Below are positions 26,767 through 35,386 of a DNA stretch of 35,386 nt, one piece after another. Each line of letters opens with the position of its first letter. Position 1 is the first letter of the stretch. The DNA lies in the NCBI GenBank assembly GCA_025455345.1, contig JALOMS010000001.1, forward strand, positions 1-35,386. Direction: 5' to 3'. The translations under genes and the position numbers were made by a program. The notes below the pieces were generated by a model that was given only the letters and a program-made list of their open reading frames with translations, searched no databases and was not told the origin of the DNA. This DNA comes from Thermoflexibacter sp. (GTDB lineage Bacteria; Bacteroidota; Bacteroidia; Cytophagales; Thermoflexibacteraceae).

Positions 26767-28947
26767 ATGATTATCAAAGCAATCCGTCTGCAAAACTTCT
26801 TGTGTTACTACGGAGAGAACGAGATTACGTTTTCCGAAGGTTTAAATCTCATCTTAGGGGCTAACGGTTTTGGGAAATCCAAGCTCTATGATGCTTTACA
26901 TTGGGCTTTTGATGATTATATTTTTAATACAGAAACAGGCGAATCTGAAAACACAAGTATTGTCAAGTCAAAATTAGTTTGCGACAAGACAAAGGCAGAG
27001 TGTGCAATAGGAGAAATCATTACAACTTCTGTAGAGATAGAAGTAGAGCATACAAGCAAAGAAACCTACCGCCTAAAAAGAGTTTACACTATCAAAAAAA
27101 TAGGAGAGAGTCAATTTACAGAGCCTTTGAAAAGTGAAACAAGCCTTTTTTATAAAGATGTGCTGTATTTTAAACCTACTATTGAGGATTTTACAGAAAA
27201 AGTAGAAAAACTAATTCCTTCCTCTACTCGCCCTTACGTTTGGTTCAAAGGCGAAAGAGGAATAGAAAAATTAATCAATACCACAGATGAAAAGAGTCTA
27301 AGAGAGGTAATTGAGAGGTTATCTAACATTTCTCGTTGGGAAAGTTACAAGAAAATAACAGAAAAAGCCACAGAAACCGCCTCTGCGGATTTAACTAAGC
27401 AAAGAAATACCAATAAGAAAGAAGCTGATAAAATAGCCGATTTGGAAAGGCAAAAAAATAATTTAGAAAAAGAGATAGAGAGATTAGAAAAATATATAGA
27501 AGACGATGAAAAGAATAGGGCAATAGCAGAGGAAGAGCAGGAAAAATACTTGGCTAAAAAAGATGATGCAAATAAGATTAAAGAAATTCATACCAAGCTA
27601 TTTTCTGCAAAAAAACAATATGAAAATATAAAGAAAGAGTATGAAAAGAAAGATATGGGTTTTACAACTCAACTATTTGATAAACAATGGATTTTGTTGG
27701 GCTTAGATAAATATATTGCCGAGTTTGGGAAAAAAATCCAAAATTATGACTATGAAAAGGAAGATTTAAAAAGGAAACAAACAGGAAAAGAAAGCAAGTT
27801 TAAACTATCTGCCAACATTCCTGACCCTATCAAATTGCAAGAAATGTTGGACGAGGGAAAATGCTTTGTCTGCGATCAGCCTATTGCCGAACATTCCGAT
27901 GCCTATCATTTCATCGAAGAAAAAATGAATTATAAGGAAGAGATAACGAAAGTATTAGACACATTAAATAATCATGAGGAGTTTTTTAGCCAACTGCGTA
28001 ATAATGCACTTAGATTAGAAACTGTAATTCAAGATGTTCCCCAAGACATTACAGAATATATGAAAGAAATTGAGCATTTGAAACAACAAGCAAAAATCGC
28101 AGAAGAAGAAGTAAATAGAATAGAAAACGAACTAAGTCGCTTGGTGCAAAGTGCTAATATAGAGGAAGAACAAGCAGATAATATTATGACTAACTACCGT
28201 CATGCTAAAAAACGAGCGAACGATTTAATAAGTAATATTGCTACAAATCAAGAGCAATTAAGAATAAACAAGGCTAATCTAAAGGAAAAAGAACAGGAAT
28301 TACATAAACTCACCAAAGACGATAGTGAAGTGCTGTACCTTGAAAAGGTAAAAGAAATATTAGAAGATATAAAAACAATTGCTCATAATACAAAAGATAG
28401 GATTTACCAACAACTTATCCAACAATTAGAAGACAAGGCAAATAAGCATTTTACCAATATCAATAATATTGGTGGTGCTTTTGTAGGAAAAATCAAATTC
28501 CAACCTTGGGGAAAAGGCTTTAGACCTAAAATTATGAGTAACGGGGTTGAAGTTTTTAGCTCAAATACATCTAATATTAGTGCTATGAAGTTATCTATTA
28601 TCATGGCAATTATCTCAGCAAAAGATAGAAATGCAGAATTTTATCCTTTGATAGCAGACGCACCTGTTTCTGATTTTGATGAAGTAAAAACAATTACGCT
28701 ACTAAATGAAATAGGTAACACTTTTACACAAAGTATTATCATGTTTAAAGACCTTCTAAAAGAAAATAAAAACCCAAATAGTCAGCAAGATATTTATATA
28801 GTTGATGACGAAGCATTAAATGATTTACGCCAAAAACTTCCGAAAGATAAGCCTATTGTGGTTCATCAACTCTTTGCTTATAATAACTCAGATGTAGATA
28901 ATCGAACTGGAACTTATACTAAAATTCAAAAAGTGAAAGAGTTATGA
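26767..28947 (+). CDS. SMC/Rad50-like ATPase, DndD-like
   Basis: 'IRLQNFLCYYGENEITFSEGLNLILGANGFGKSKLYDALHWAF' Walker A, long coiled coil, zinc hook 'CFVCDQPI', Walker B-like 'PLIADAPVSDFDE'. Confidence 0.87.
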   Translation: MIIKAIRLQNFLCYYGENEITFSEGLNLILGANGFGKSKLYDALHWAFDDYIFNTETGESENTSIVKSKLVCDKTKAECAIGEIITTSVEIEVEHTSKETYRLKRVYTIKKIGESQFTEPLKSETSLFYKDVLYFKPTIEDFTEKVEKLIPSSTRPYVWFKGERGIEKLINTTDEKSLREVIERLSNISRWESYKKITEKATETASADLTKQRNTNKKEADKIADLERQKNNLEKEIERLEKYIEDDEKNRAIAEEEQEKYLAKKDDANKIKEIHTKLFSAKKQYENIKKEYEKKDMGFTTQLFDKQWILLGLDKYIAEFGKKIQNYDYEKEDLKRKQTGKESKFKLSANIPDPIKLQEMLDEGKCFVCDQPIAEHSDAYHFIEEKMNYKEEITKVLDTLNNHEEFFSQLRNNALRLETVIQDVPQDITEYMKEIEHLKQQAKIAEEEVNRIENELSRLVQSANIEEEQADNIMTNYRHAKKRANDLISNIATNQEQLRINKANLKEKEQELHKLTKDDSEVLYLEKVKEILEDIKTIAHNTKDRIYQQLIQQLEDKANKHFTNINNIGGAFVGKIKFQPWGKGFRPKIMSNGVEVFSSNTSNISAMKLSIIMAIISAKDRNAEFYPLIADAPVSDFDEVKTITLLNEIGNTFTQSIIMFKDLLKENKNPNSQQDIYIVDDEALNDLRQKLPKDKPIVVHQLFAYNNSDVDNRTGTYTKIQKVKEL

Positions 28948-29483
28948 GAAAATTAATGGACATAATAGAAGGAAAAATTTTTAAAATTTCTTCTAAATAT
29001 TTCACCTCTAAACCTATTGAGAAAGGTTTATTAGTCGACTATGCTCGTAAATTAGGTGGACAAAAAGGTTCTGGAAATGAAGAAGGAAAAATAGAGCGAG
29101 GTATGGCTTTTGGGACTGTTTTTGATTTCTTATTATATGCTTTTTTATTAGGTGTAAGACTGAATAAATACGAACCAATACAAGAAAAAGAACAAACAGA
29201 AGCTCCTTTCCAAACAATTAGGGATAGTGGGCAAAAGCGGATTAAAATTATTCAATTTATAGTGATGATTCTTTTAACAAAATCACAAAAAGAACTAATA
29301 GATATAGAGCAGATGAATGAAAAAGAATTAGAAGATTTTGCAAAAGAACTTATTACTATGCTTGAAGGCTATGCAAATGGAGGCTTTGAGATAATCAGCC
29401 TTTATAGAGAGGATAATGAACAGTATTTTGAAGACACCAACAATTTCGTCAATTTCCTTACAGATAGTCAAGAGCAGTTTTAA
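28944..29483 (+). CDS. Hypothetical protein (179 aa), last gene of the defence operon
   Basis: ATG overlaps the TGA of the DndD-like gene (ATGA); no similarity to canonical DndE recognised. Confidence 0.75.
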   Translation: MRKLMDIIEGKIFKISSKYFTSKPIEKGLLVDYARKLGGQKGSGNEEGKIERGMAFGTVFDFLLYAFLLGVRLNKYEPIQEKEQTEAPFQTIRDSGQKRIKIIQFIVMILLTKSQKELIDIEQMNEKELEDFAKELITMLEGYANGGFEIISLYREDNEQYFEDTNNFVNFLTDSQEQF

Positions 29484-29581
29484 AAAAGCCTATCATAACT
29501 CATATTATTCTCACACTTATAACACTTGCCAACTAAAATAAAAAGGAACTTTTTTCTTAGTCCATATCAAAATGCCTGAAT

Positions 29582-30859
29582 TTAGCATGGAATCGCAGGC
29601 AAAATCTGCCCACTTACCTCGCCAAATCCAACACGTACATTGTTTTTTTGACAATAACCGCGCATGGTTACGGTATCATAATCTTCCAAAAACTTTCGCA
29701 AACTTCCATCGGGCATAGAGAGAGGATTAGAACCACGCCAAGTAAGCTCAAGCATGGAACCAAAACTGTGTGGTTCTTTGCCACTAATCGTGCCTGAAGC
29801 ACACAAATCCCCAATATTAAGGTTACAGCCATTCACCGTATGATGTGCTAATTGCTGGCTCATATTCCAATACAAATACTTAAAATTGGATTGGCAAATG
29901 ATTTTTTCACCTTGTTGGGGAGCTGTGATAGCGACTTCCAGATTGATGTCATAGTTTTTTGCTCCTTCAAACGCTAAATAGGATAAAACAGGCGGCTCTT
30001 GTATTGGGCTATTGGTCTTAAAAGCGGCTAATGCTTCCATAGGTACTATCCAAGGAGAAATGGAAGAGGCAAAGTTCTTACCTAAGAAGGGACCAAGAGG
30101 TACGTATTCCCAAGATTGAATATCTCTGGCAGACCAATCATTAAAAAGAACTAATCCAAAAATGTAATCTTCTGCTTGTGAGGTACTGATTCTCTGCCCC
30201 AATTGGGTAGATTTGCCTATGACAAAGGCAACTTCCAACTCAAAATCAAGCATTTGTGTTGGTTTGAATTGAGGTAGTGTTTGTTCGGGAGATTTGACCT
30301 GTCCCCAAGGACGAATGATAGGCGTTCCTGATACGACTATAGAGGAGGCTCTGCCATGATAGCCCACAGGCAAATGTTTCCAATTAGGCAGTAGGGCATT
30401 GGCGGGGTCGCGGAACATTTTGCCTACATTGGTCGCATGCTCCTCGCTTGAGTAAAAATCAGTATAATCTCTTATATAGATAGGCAGGTGCATCTCTACT
30501 TCTTTGGCAGGAACTAAAATGTTATTTGCTTGATTTTTAAGACTACCATTTCCTAAAGTTAATAGTTCTATCAAACGATTTCTGAATTGTTGATGAATAT
30601 TTTTTCCTAAGCCTATAAACTCATTGAGCGTATTTTTTTGAAAAACAGTCTTATCAAAAGCAAGACTATCCAAAAAATTTAACTCGGAAAGGGCTTGCAA
30701 ATCGATGATGTAATCGCCAATTCTTATTCCTGCTCTGGCAGAATGTCTTGGTGAGCTAAATATACCATAAGGGAGGTTATAAATACTGAAATCACTATGG
30801 GCTGGGATATCTACCCAAGAAATAATTTCAGAGAGTATATGATTGTGCATGACATTCAA
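29582..30859 (-). CDS. fahA: Fumarylacetoacetase
   Basis: 'RDYTDFYSSEEHATNVGKMFRDPANALLPNWKHLPVGYHGRASSIVVSGTPI', 'LDFELEVAFVIGK', 'LFNDWSARDIQSWEYVPLGPFLGKNFASSISPWIV'. Confidence 0.96.
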   Translation of the reverse strand: MNVMHNHILSEIISWVDIPAHSDFSIYNLPYGIFSSPRHSARAGIRIGDYIIDLQALSELNFLDSLAFDKTVFQKNTLNEFIGLGKNIHQQFRNRLIELLTLGNGSLKNQANNILVPAKEVEMHLPIYIRDYTDFYSSEEHATNVGKMFRDPANALLPNWKHLPVGYHGRASSIVVSGTPIIRPWGQVKSPEQTLPQFKPTQMLDFELEVAFVIGKSTQLGQRISTSQAEDYIFGLVLFNDWSARDIQSWEYVPLGPFLGKNFASSISPWIVPMEALAAFKTNSPIQEPPVLSYLAFEGAKNYDINLEVAITAPQQGEKIICQSNFKYLYWNMSQQLAHHTVNGCNLNIGDLCASGTISGKEPHSFGSMLELTWRGSNPLSMPDGSLRKFLEDYDTVTMRGYCQKNNVRVGFGEVSGQILPAIPC

Positions 30860-30869
30860 TTGGTTAAGA

Positions 30870-32693
30870 TTATACGCCTTCGTTTTGTACTTTTTCTATG
30901 TAAGTATCTATAATTTTAGTAAGAATATCTAAAGGTACAGCACCATTTTGTAGTAATACTTCATGAAAATCTTTGGCATTAAATTTTTCTTTCAACGTTT
31001 CTTGTGCTTTTTTTCTTAAACTCTTAATTTGTTGATAGCCTGTATAATAAGCACATGATTTGGCTGGATACATAATCACACCATCTACCATGTAAAGCAC
31101 TTGTTCGTAACTTAGTCCAGAGTGCGTGATGGCATAAGCGATGGCTTGGTCTCGTGTCCACTTTTTGAAATGTATGCCTGTATCTATGACCATCGCTATT
31201 GCGCTTGCTAAACTCAAGTGATACATTCCTAAACGGTCATGTAAGGATTTGAAATATCCGTATTCATTGGCTAATTCTAAAGAATAGTGCGCCCAACCTT
31301 CATTAAATGCGTCAAAGTATAAAATACGACGGAAAGTGGGTAGTGTTTTTGCCTCTCGTTGTATAGAGATAGGAATATGTTTGCCTAAAACAATATCTCT
31401 ACACACTAAAGCACGATTTTCAAATGCTCTCCATTGTTGTTTTTTACTCATATTTAAGTACACAAATGCAAGGGGTTTTTCATCTAAAGCAGAGTTTTGA
31501 TAGGTAATAGAAGGAAGGTATTTTTCTTTGAATAAGGGAGCAAATTGTACTCTCAAAACTGTTTTAGGCTTTGTTTCAAAGATGTAAGAAAGATTTGTAT
31601 CTAACTCTTTGATTAAAGTGCGAATATCCTTTTGTAGTCTTTCGTTTTCTTTGTTTTCATACGAGAATGCGGTATCTTGGGCGATTTCTTTGATACAATC
31701 ACTTATTGAGAGTGTAGCAGGGTATTGAAGTTCGTCTAAAACAGAACGCATCTTTTGGGTGATATTGGCAACTTCTTCTAATCCCGATTGGTGCATTTCT
31801 TCTGGAGAAAAGTCTGCGTTCGTATATTTTCTTAGCATAAAGGAATAATAACCTTCTCCGTCTTGAAATCGCCAAATTCCTACATCTGTATCTTCTACCA
31901 ATCTGCTTTCTTTGATTTCGTCAAGCATACGAATCATCTGTTGATAGGCAGGATAAACGGAGTTATCTATTTGCGCTTTGACCTCACTACCCAATTCTCC
32001 TTTAATTTTACCATTGATATTGGGCAGTTTATCTATCTTTTTCATGAATTCTGTATAGAGGATATTTTGTTGTGATTTGACCTTTGTAAAATTACTTAAT
32101 TGGGTTAGTAAATTGTCTATCACGAAATTAGGCATGGACAAAACGGAATCCTCCTGAGCCTTGATTCGGGCAGAAATCTGCTCGAAATACTTAGAAAACT
32201 TAGCAAGGCGGTAGATGTAATCTCTTGCTTCAGAATAAGAAGTAATCTTATGCTCTGACACCATAAAAAATGGTAGCTCTATGTGCGCTCCCTTGATATG
32301 ATTAAGGGGATAACTATAATCTTTGTAAAGAAGGTGTTCGTGGACTTCATTTTCAAGAAACCAATCCAAAACATCAGTAGAAATAAGCTGAGCAGTAGTT
32401 TGCTGGGAGCGTTTATAACTTCTCAACATTTCAAAATCTTTTTCTAAGCGATGATAGCGTTGCTGAGCTTTTTCTGCTGATACATTATTTAATTCGTTGT
32501 TGTAAAAACTAATCCCATAATCTTCCCAAAATCCAAATCGGGTCATTTCTTCTGGCAGGTCTAAGCCATACTCTATCAATAACCTTTCATAAAAATCGTC
32601 TATATCAAAAGGTTTGTACCAAATTGTATTGACTAACCAAATGGTTGGCAATAAAATAACAATCCATAAAAAATATTTGGTATAAAATCGCAT
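30870..32693 (-). CDS. DUF885 family protein (putative metallopeptidase-like)
   Basis: 'FNEGWAHYSLELANEYGYFKS', 'YPAKSCAYYTGYQQIKSLRKKAQETL', 'LLQNGAVPLDIL' are DUF885 motifs. Confidence 0.88.
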   Translation of the reverse strand: MRFYTKYFLWIVILLPTIWLVNTIWYKPFDIDDFYERLLIEYGLDLPEEMTRFGFWEDYGISFYNNELNNVSAEKAQQRYHRLEKDFEMLRSYKRSQQTTAQLISTDVLDWFLENEVHEHLLYKDYSYPLNHIKGAHIELPFFMVSEHKITSYSEARDYIYRLAKFSKYFEQISARIKAQEDSVLSMPNFVIDNLLTQLSNFTKVKSQQNILYTEFMKKIDKLPNINGKIKGELGSEVKAQIDNSVYPAYQQMIRMLDEIKESRLVEDTDVGIWRFQDGEGYYSFMLRKYTNADFSPEEMHQSGLEEVANITQKMRSVLDELQYPATLSISDCIKEIAQDTAFSYENKENERLQKDIRTLIKELDTNLSYIFETKPKTVLRVQFAPLFKEKYLPSITYQNSALDEKPLAFVYLNMSKKQQWRAFENRALVCRDIVLGKHIPISIQREAKTLPTFRRILYFDAFNEGWAHYSLELANEYGYFKSLHDRLGMYHLSLASAIAMVIDTGIHFKKWTRDQAIAYAITHSGLSYEQVLYMVDGVIMYPAKSCAYYTGYQQIKSLRKKAQETLKEKFNAKDFHEVLLQNGAVPLDILTKIIDTYIEKVQNEGV

Positions 32694-32706
32694 AGATTAA
32701 GAAAAT

Positions 32707-33603
32707 CTATTTTGTAACGTTAATAATGAGTTTGCCCTTCTCGTCCCATTCTTTAGTAATATAAGATTGAAATTTCTCATCAAATGGACGACTTGAGTAA
32801 ACCGTTTCTCTCTTGCGCGCGTACTTGGTTTGGTCATAATATTCATACCATTTACCTACTTTCTCTCCATCTATATATTCTCCTCTTTCTTTGGGTCTGC
32901 CACTTTCATAATAGGCTTTATAAGCACCGTGTTTTACTCCGTTGTGCATGGGCGTGATTTCCTTCACTTTAGTTTTTCCTGCATCGTAGTAAGTAATTTG
33001 TGTATCTTCGTACAAGCCTTTGTCATAGTAGAATTTATCTACCAAATTGGTATCCTTGTCAAATATCTCCCACCTGCCATGTTTTACACCAAAATAGAAA
33101 TATCCTTCTTCCAATGTTTCTCCATTCCATGTCTTTCTGTAATGTCCATGTAGCAATGCGCCATTCTCTTTATCAAACTTGGCAGATTTTACAATCTCTC
33201 GCTTTTTTTTGTTCAGAAAATAAATATCTTCGTTATGAGGAGGGGGAGCTTGATAATCATTGATATACTGAAATCGCTCAATCATAATATTTTCTCCACG
33301 CAAGTGTTTGATGAAGGTTCTGGCAGTTTTCTTCCCCAGATATTCATTTTTAGGAGTTTTGGCAGATTGAGCAAAGCCATTTCCCTTTTTCAAACCCATC
33401 TCTGCAAGCAATCCTTTTTTTTCTTTGTCCTGTTTCTTTGCTTTGGTATTCAGCTCGATAGAAGGCAATACCTCAGTAGTAAGTTCTACATTTTCAGCTT
33501 GTAGAGTATCATCTTCTTCTATATCCAAGATTTGACCACTTGCACTTGTGAGGGTAAGTGCAAAGACTATTACAAAAGTAAAAAACAAAAATCTTGCTGT
33601 CAT
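32707..33603 (-). CDS. Secreted MORN-repeat/YwqK-like protein
   Basis: Signal peptide from Met at 33603 (MTARFLFFTFVIVFALTLTSASGQ); 'GVKHGRWEIFD', 'GVKHGAYKAYYESGRPKERGEYIDGEKVGKWYEYY' repeats. Confidence 0.8.
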   Translation of the reverse strand: MTARFLFFTFVIVFALTLTSASGQILDIEEDDTLQAENVELTTEVLPSIELNTKAKKQDKEKKGLLAEMGLKKGNGFAQSAKTPKNEYLGKKTARTFIKHLRGENIMIERFQYINDYQAPPPHNEDIYFLNKKKREIVKSAKFDKENGALLHGHYRKTWNGETLEEGYFYFGVKHGRWEIFDKDTNLVDKFYYDKGLYEDTQITYYDAGKTKVKEITPMHNGVKHGAYKAYYESGRPKERGEYIDGEKVGKWYEYYDQTKYARKRETVYSSRPFDEKFQSYITKEWDEKGKLIINVTK

Positions 33604-33628
33604 ACGCTTTATGATTTGATTGTATGTA

Positions 33629-33636
33629 CAAAGATA
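33629..33636 (-). promoter_or_regulatory. Candidate -7 box (TATCTTTG) for the MORN-repeat gene
   Basis: Reverse complement of CAAAGATA, 25 nt upstream of the ATG at 33603; no -33 TTTG seen. Confidence 0.4.
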
Positions 33637-33727
33637 ATTTATTCTAAGATAAAATGAAAAATATATTACAGCTTTATGTCTAACAGGAGTCATCTTTTTA
33701 GCTAAACTTGATGTGAGCGAGCATTTC

Positions 33728-35386
33728 CTAACTCCCCCCTACTCCCTGCTCCACCAATTCAATTTCCTCTGGGGTGAGGTCGTAGAGTTGGTAAACCAAT
33801 TGGTCTATTTGGGTTTCTTCTGTTTGGGTATTTTCGCCTCTTTCTTTTTTTGCCAAGATAGAATCTACTATTTTGATGATGGCTTTTTGGGTTTTGGTAT
33901 CTGCGTTGGGAATCACAAATTTTTCCACAGAGGTCTTTTTGAGTACATAAGCCCCGCCTGCGGTATATTCGCCTACACGAATGAAGTAATAATTGAATAG
34001 CTTGCTATTGAACAATGCCAATATAAATTTCAGTGGAATGGTTTTAGATACCAAAAAATAAGAAGCACTGGTAAGAAAATGTTTCTGATTGTCATAAGCA
34101 AAATTCCAATGTCCTGATATTAAGCCCCATACAATTTTATTTTTGTCGAAATCAGCATAGTAAGTATTGGCATATCTCTGCAAGGCATACCATTCATACC
34201 TTATCCCCGTTTCTTCTTTATTTCTATTAGATAACTTCTTTTTAAATCTGGAAAGGTGTGCCAAAAGTACAGGGTAGTTTTTCTGAAATTCTATTTCTGC
34301 CTTCTCCGTAACCAATTCATTCCTTTTGGTATTTTTCAAAGGAAAATGCCATGGGATAAAAAGTAGATGAAGATGATTAAACTGCAAAGCGTACTTATAA
34401 ATGTCTTTACCTCTTAATAAAGGTTTAATAATATTGGCAATCTTTGGCTCCTGTGCTAATAATTCTTTTTTATCGTCCTCAGAAATTACAAAAGCCTCAT
34501 CAAAACCTGTGGTAATCCCTCTGTAAATGCTTATATCAGTTATTTCACTAATCGCTTTTCCCTTTGATTTTATTTTATTGATGAGTTGGCTCGTATCTAA
34601 GCTGTGGAACAACCAAGCACTTGCTTTGAGTGCGTCTTGGGGAAGGTAGGTCGCCAGATTTTCAATCAAAAGTCCTAAGTTTTGGAGGTCATCTACTTTG
34701 TCCTTAAAAAATCGGTGATACCTAAATTTTTCTTGTGCTACTCCTTTGCGAATAATGAGGATAGCACTTGACACCAATGCCGCTTTGAAAGTTCTAACTT
34801 GTTCTAAATCAATAATATCATGGAAAGTATAACCTGCTAAAAACTCTCGTAATTTTTTCCCGTATTCCGCATTGAAAAACTTATTGGAATTAATAACGCT
34901 CACTATGCCTTGCGCCTGTGCGAGTGCGATAGATTTCTCAAAGAAATAGGTACTTAGGTCAGCCGTCCCTGCATAGACCTGATAGCTTTCTTTGAGATAA
35001 CTGCTCATGTAGGCAAGCTCGCGGTGCTGTATGTAAGGCGGGTTGGAAATAATTGCGTCAAATCCTTCAAAATCACCATTGTCTTTCAATACTTCGGGAA
35101 ACTCGAATCGCCACTCAAAGGCATTGCGATAGACAATGTTATTTTTCGTTTCTTCTAATTCTCTGGTCAAACGCTCTTTTTCCTCTTCCAATTGCTTGAT
35201 TTTATCCCTTTCTAATCCATTGCCCTCTCCATTGCCTTCCTTTTTGTCTATGCCCTTGTTGAACAAGTCATCACTTGCTCTCAAAACCAGTTCGGCGTTT
35301 ACCCTTTGCAAGCGAACTATGCGCGGGTCGCTGTATTTTGCGATTTCTGTTTTGAAGCTACTTTTGATTTCTGCAATGATTTTTTC
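33728..35386 (-). CDS. Eco57I/TaqI-like N6-adenine DNA methylase or Type IIG R-M protein, N-terminus truncated by the window edge
   Basis: NPPY catalytic motif 'DAIISNPPYIQHRELAYMSSYLKESY', 'GIVSVINSNKFFNAEYGKKLREFL', C-terminal target-recognition-like region; frame stays open to 35386 (EKIIAEIKSSFKTEIAKYSDPRIVR...). Confidence 0.88.
   Translation of the reverse strand, partial: EKIIAEIKSSFKTEIAKYSDPRIVRLQRVNAELVLRASDDLFNKGIDKKEGNGEGNGLERDKIKQLEEEKERLTRELEETKNNIVYRNAFEWRFEFPEVLKDNGDFEGFDAIISNPPYIQHRELAYMSSYLKESYQVYAGTADLSTYFFEKSIALAQAQGIVSVINSNKFFNAEYGKKLREFLAGYTFHDIIDLEQVRTFKAALVSSAILIIRKGVAQEKFRYHRFFKDKVDDLQNLGLLIENLATYLPQDALKASAWLFHSLDTSQLINKIKSKGKAISEITDISIYRGITTGFDEAFVISEDDKKELLAQEPKIANIIKPLLRGKDIYKYALQFNHLHLLFIPWHFPLKNTKRNELVTEKAEIEFQKNYPVLLAHLSRFKKKLSNRNKEETGIRYEWYALQRYANTYYADFDKNKIVWGLISGHWNFAYDNQKHFLTSASYFLVSKTIPLKFILALFNSKLFNYYFIRVGEYTAGGAYVLKKTSVEKFVIPNADTKTQKAIIKIVDSILAKKERGENTQTEETQIDQLVYQLYDLTPEEIELVEQGVGGS

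Noticed and set aside
32830-33504. Plus-strand ORFs 32830-33153, 33000-33263, 33235-33504
   Set aside because: Antisense to the MORN-repeat protein; sequence lacks coding character.
33713-34000. 95-aa plus-strand ORF
   Set aside because: Antisense to the C-terminus of the Eco57I-like methylase.

Overview
The window comes from an AT-rich Bacteroidetes (Cytophagales-like) genome; this assignment rests on protein style and TTTG-N19/20-TAnnTTTG promoters. The left part (1-17.2 kb) is mostly chromosomal. It holds two paralogous FtsX/MacB-type ABC permeases separated by a small-gene cassette full of repeats, indoleamine 2,3-dioxygenase, a PAS protein, a CvfB-like S1 protein, queG, rsmG, rpsT, a lipoprotein, a 1004-aa heme-binding CxxCH/HEAT protein and a Cys-type sulfatase. 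From 17.3 to 29.5 kb there is a same-strand island that looks like a hybrid DNA-phosphorothioation (Dnd/Ssp-like) defence system. Its order is cysteine desulfurase, a nucleotidyltransferase/partner pair, DUF4007 (SspB-like), an HNH nuclease, a very unusual methyltransferase-HIT-(unknown)-DUF559/Vsr-like nuclease fusion, a DndC-like PAPS reductase, a PLD-helicase, a 77-aa orphan, a DndD-like SMC ATPase with a zinc hook, and a 179-aa orphan where dndE would be expected. The right part carries fumarylacetoacetase, a DUF885 protein, a MORN/YwqK-like protein and an Eco57I-like N6-adenine methylase/R-M protein cut by the window edge. Several dispersed repeat families were found by eye: a ~116-bp TIR-bounded MITE-like pair, a 74-bp repeat with GTGCC-GTA-GGCAC hairpins, a TTAGYCCGAA/TTCGGACTAA stem element, and a cluster of CCTACGG/CCGTTAGG hairpins inside the defence operon. 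All family calls were made by reading motifs without database searches.
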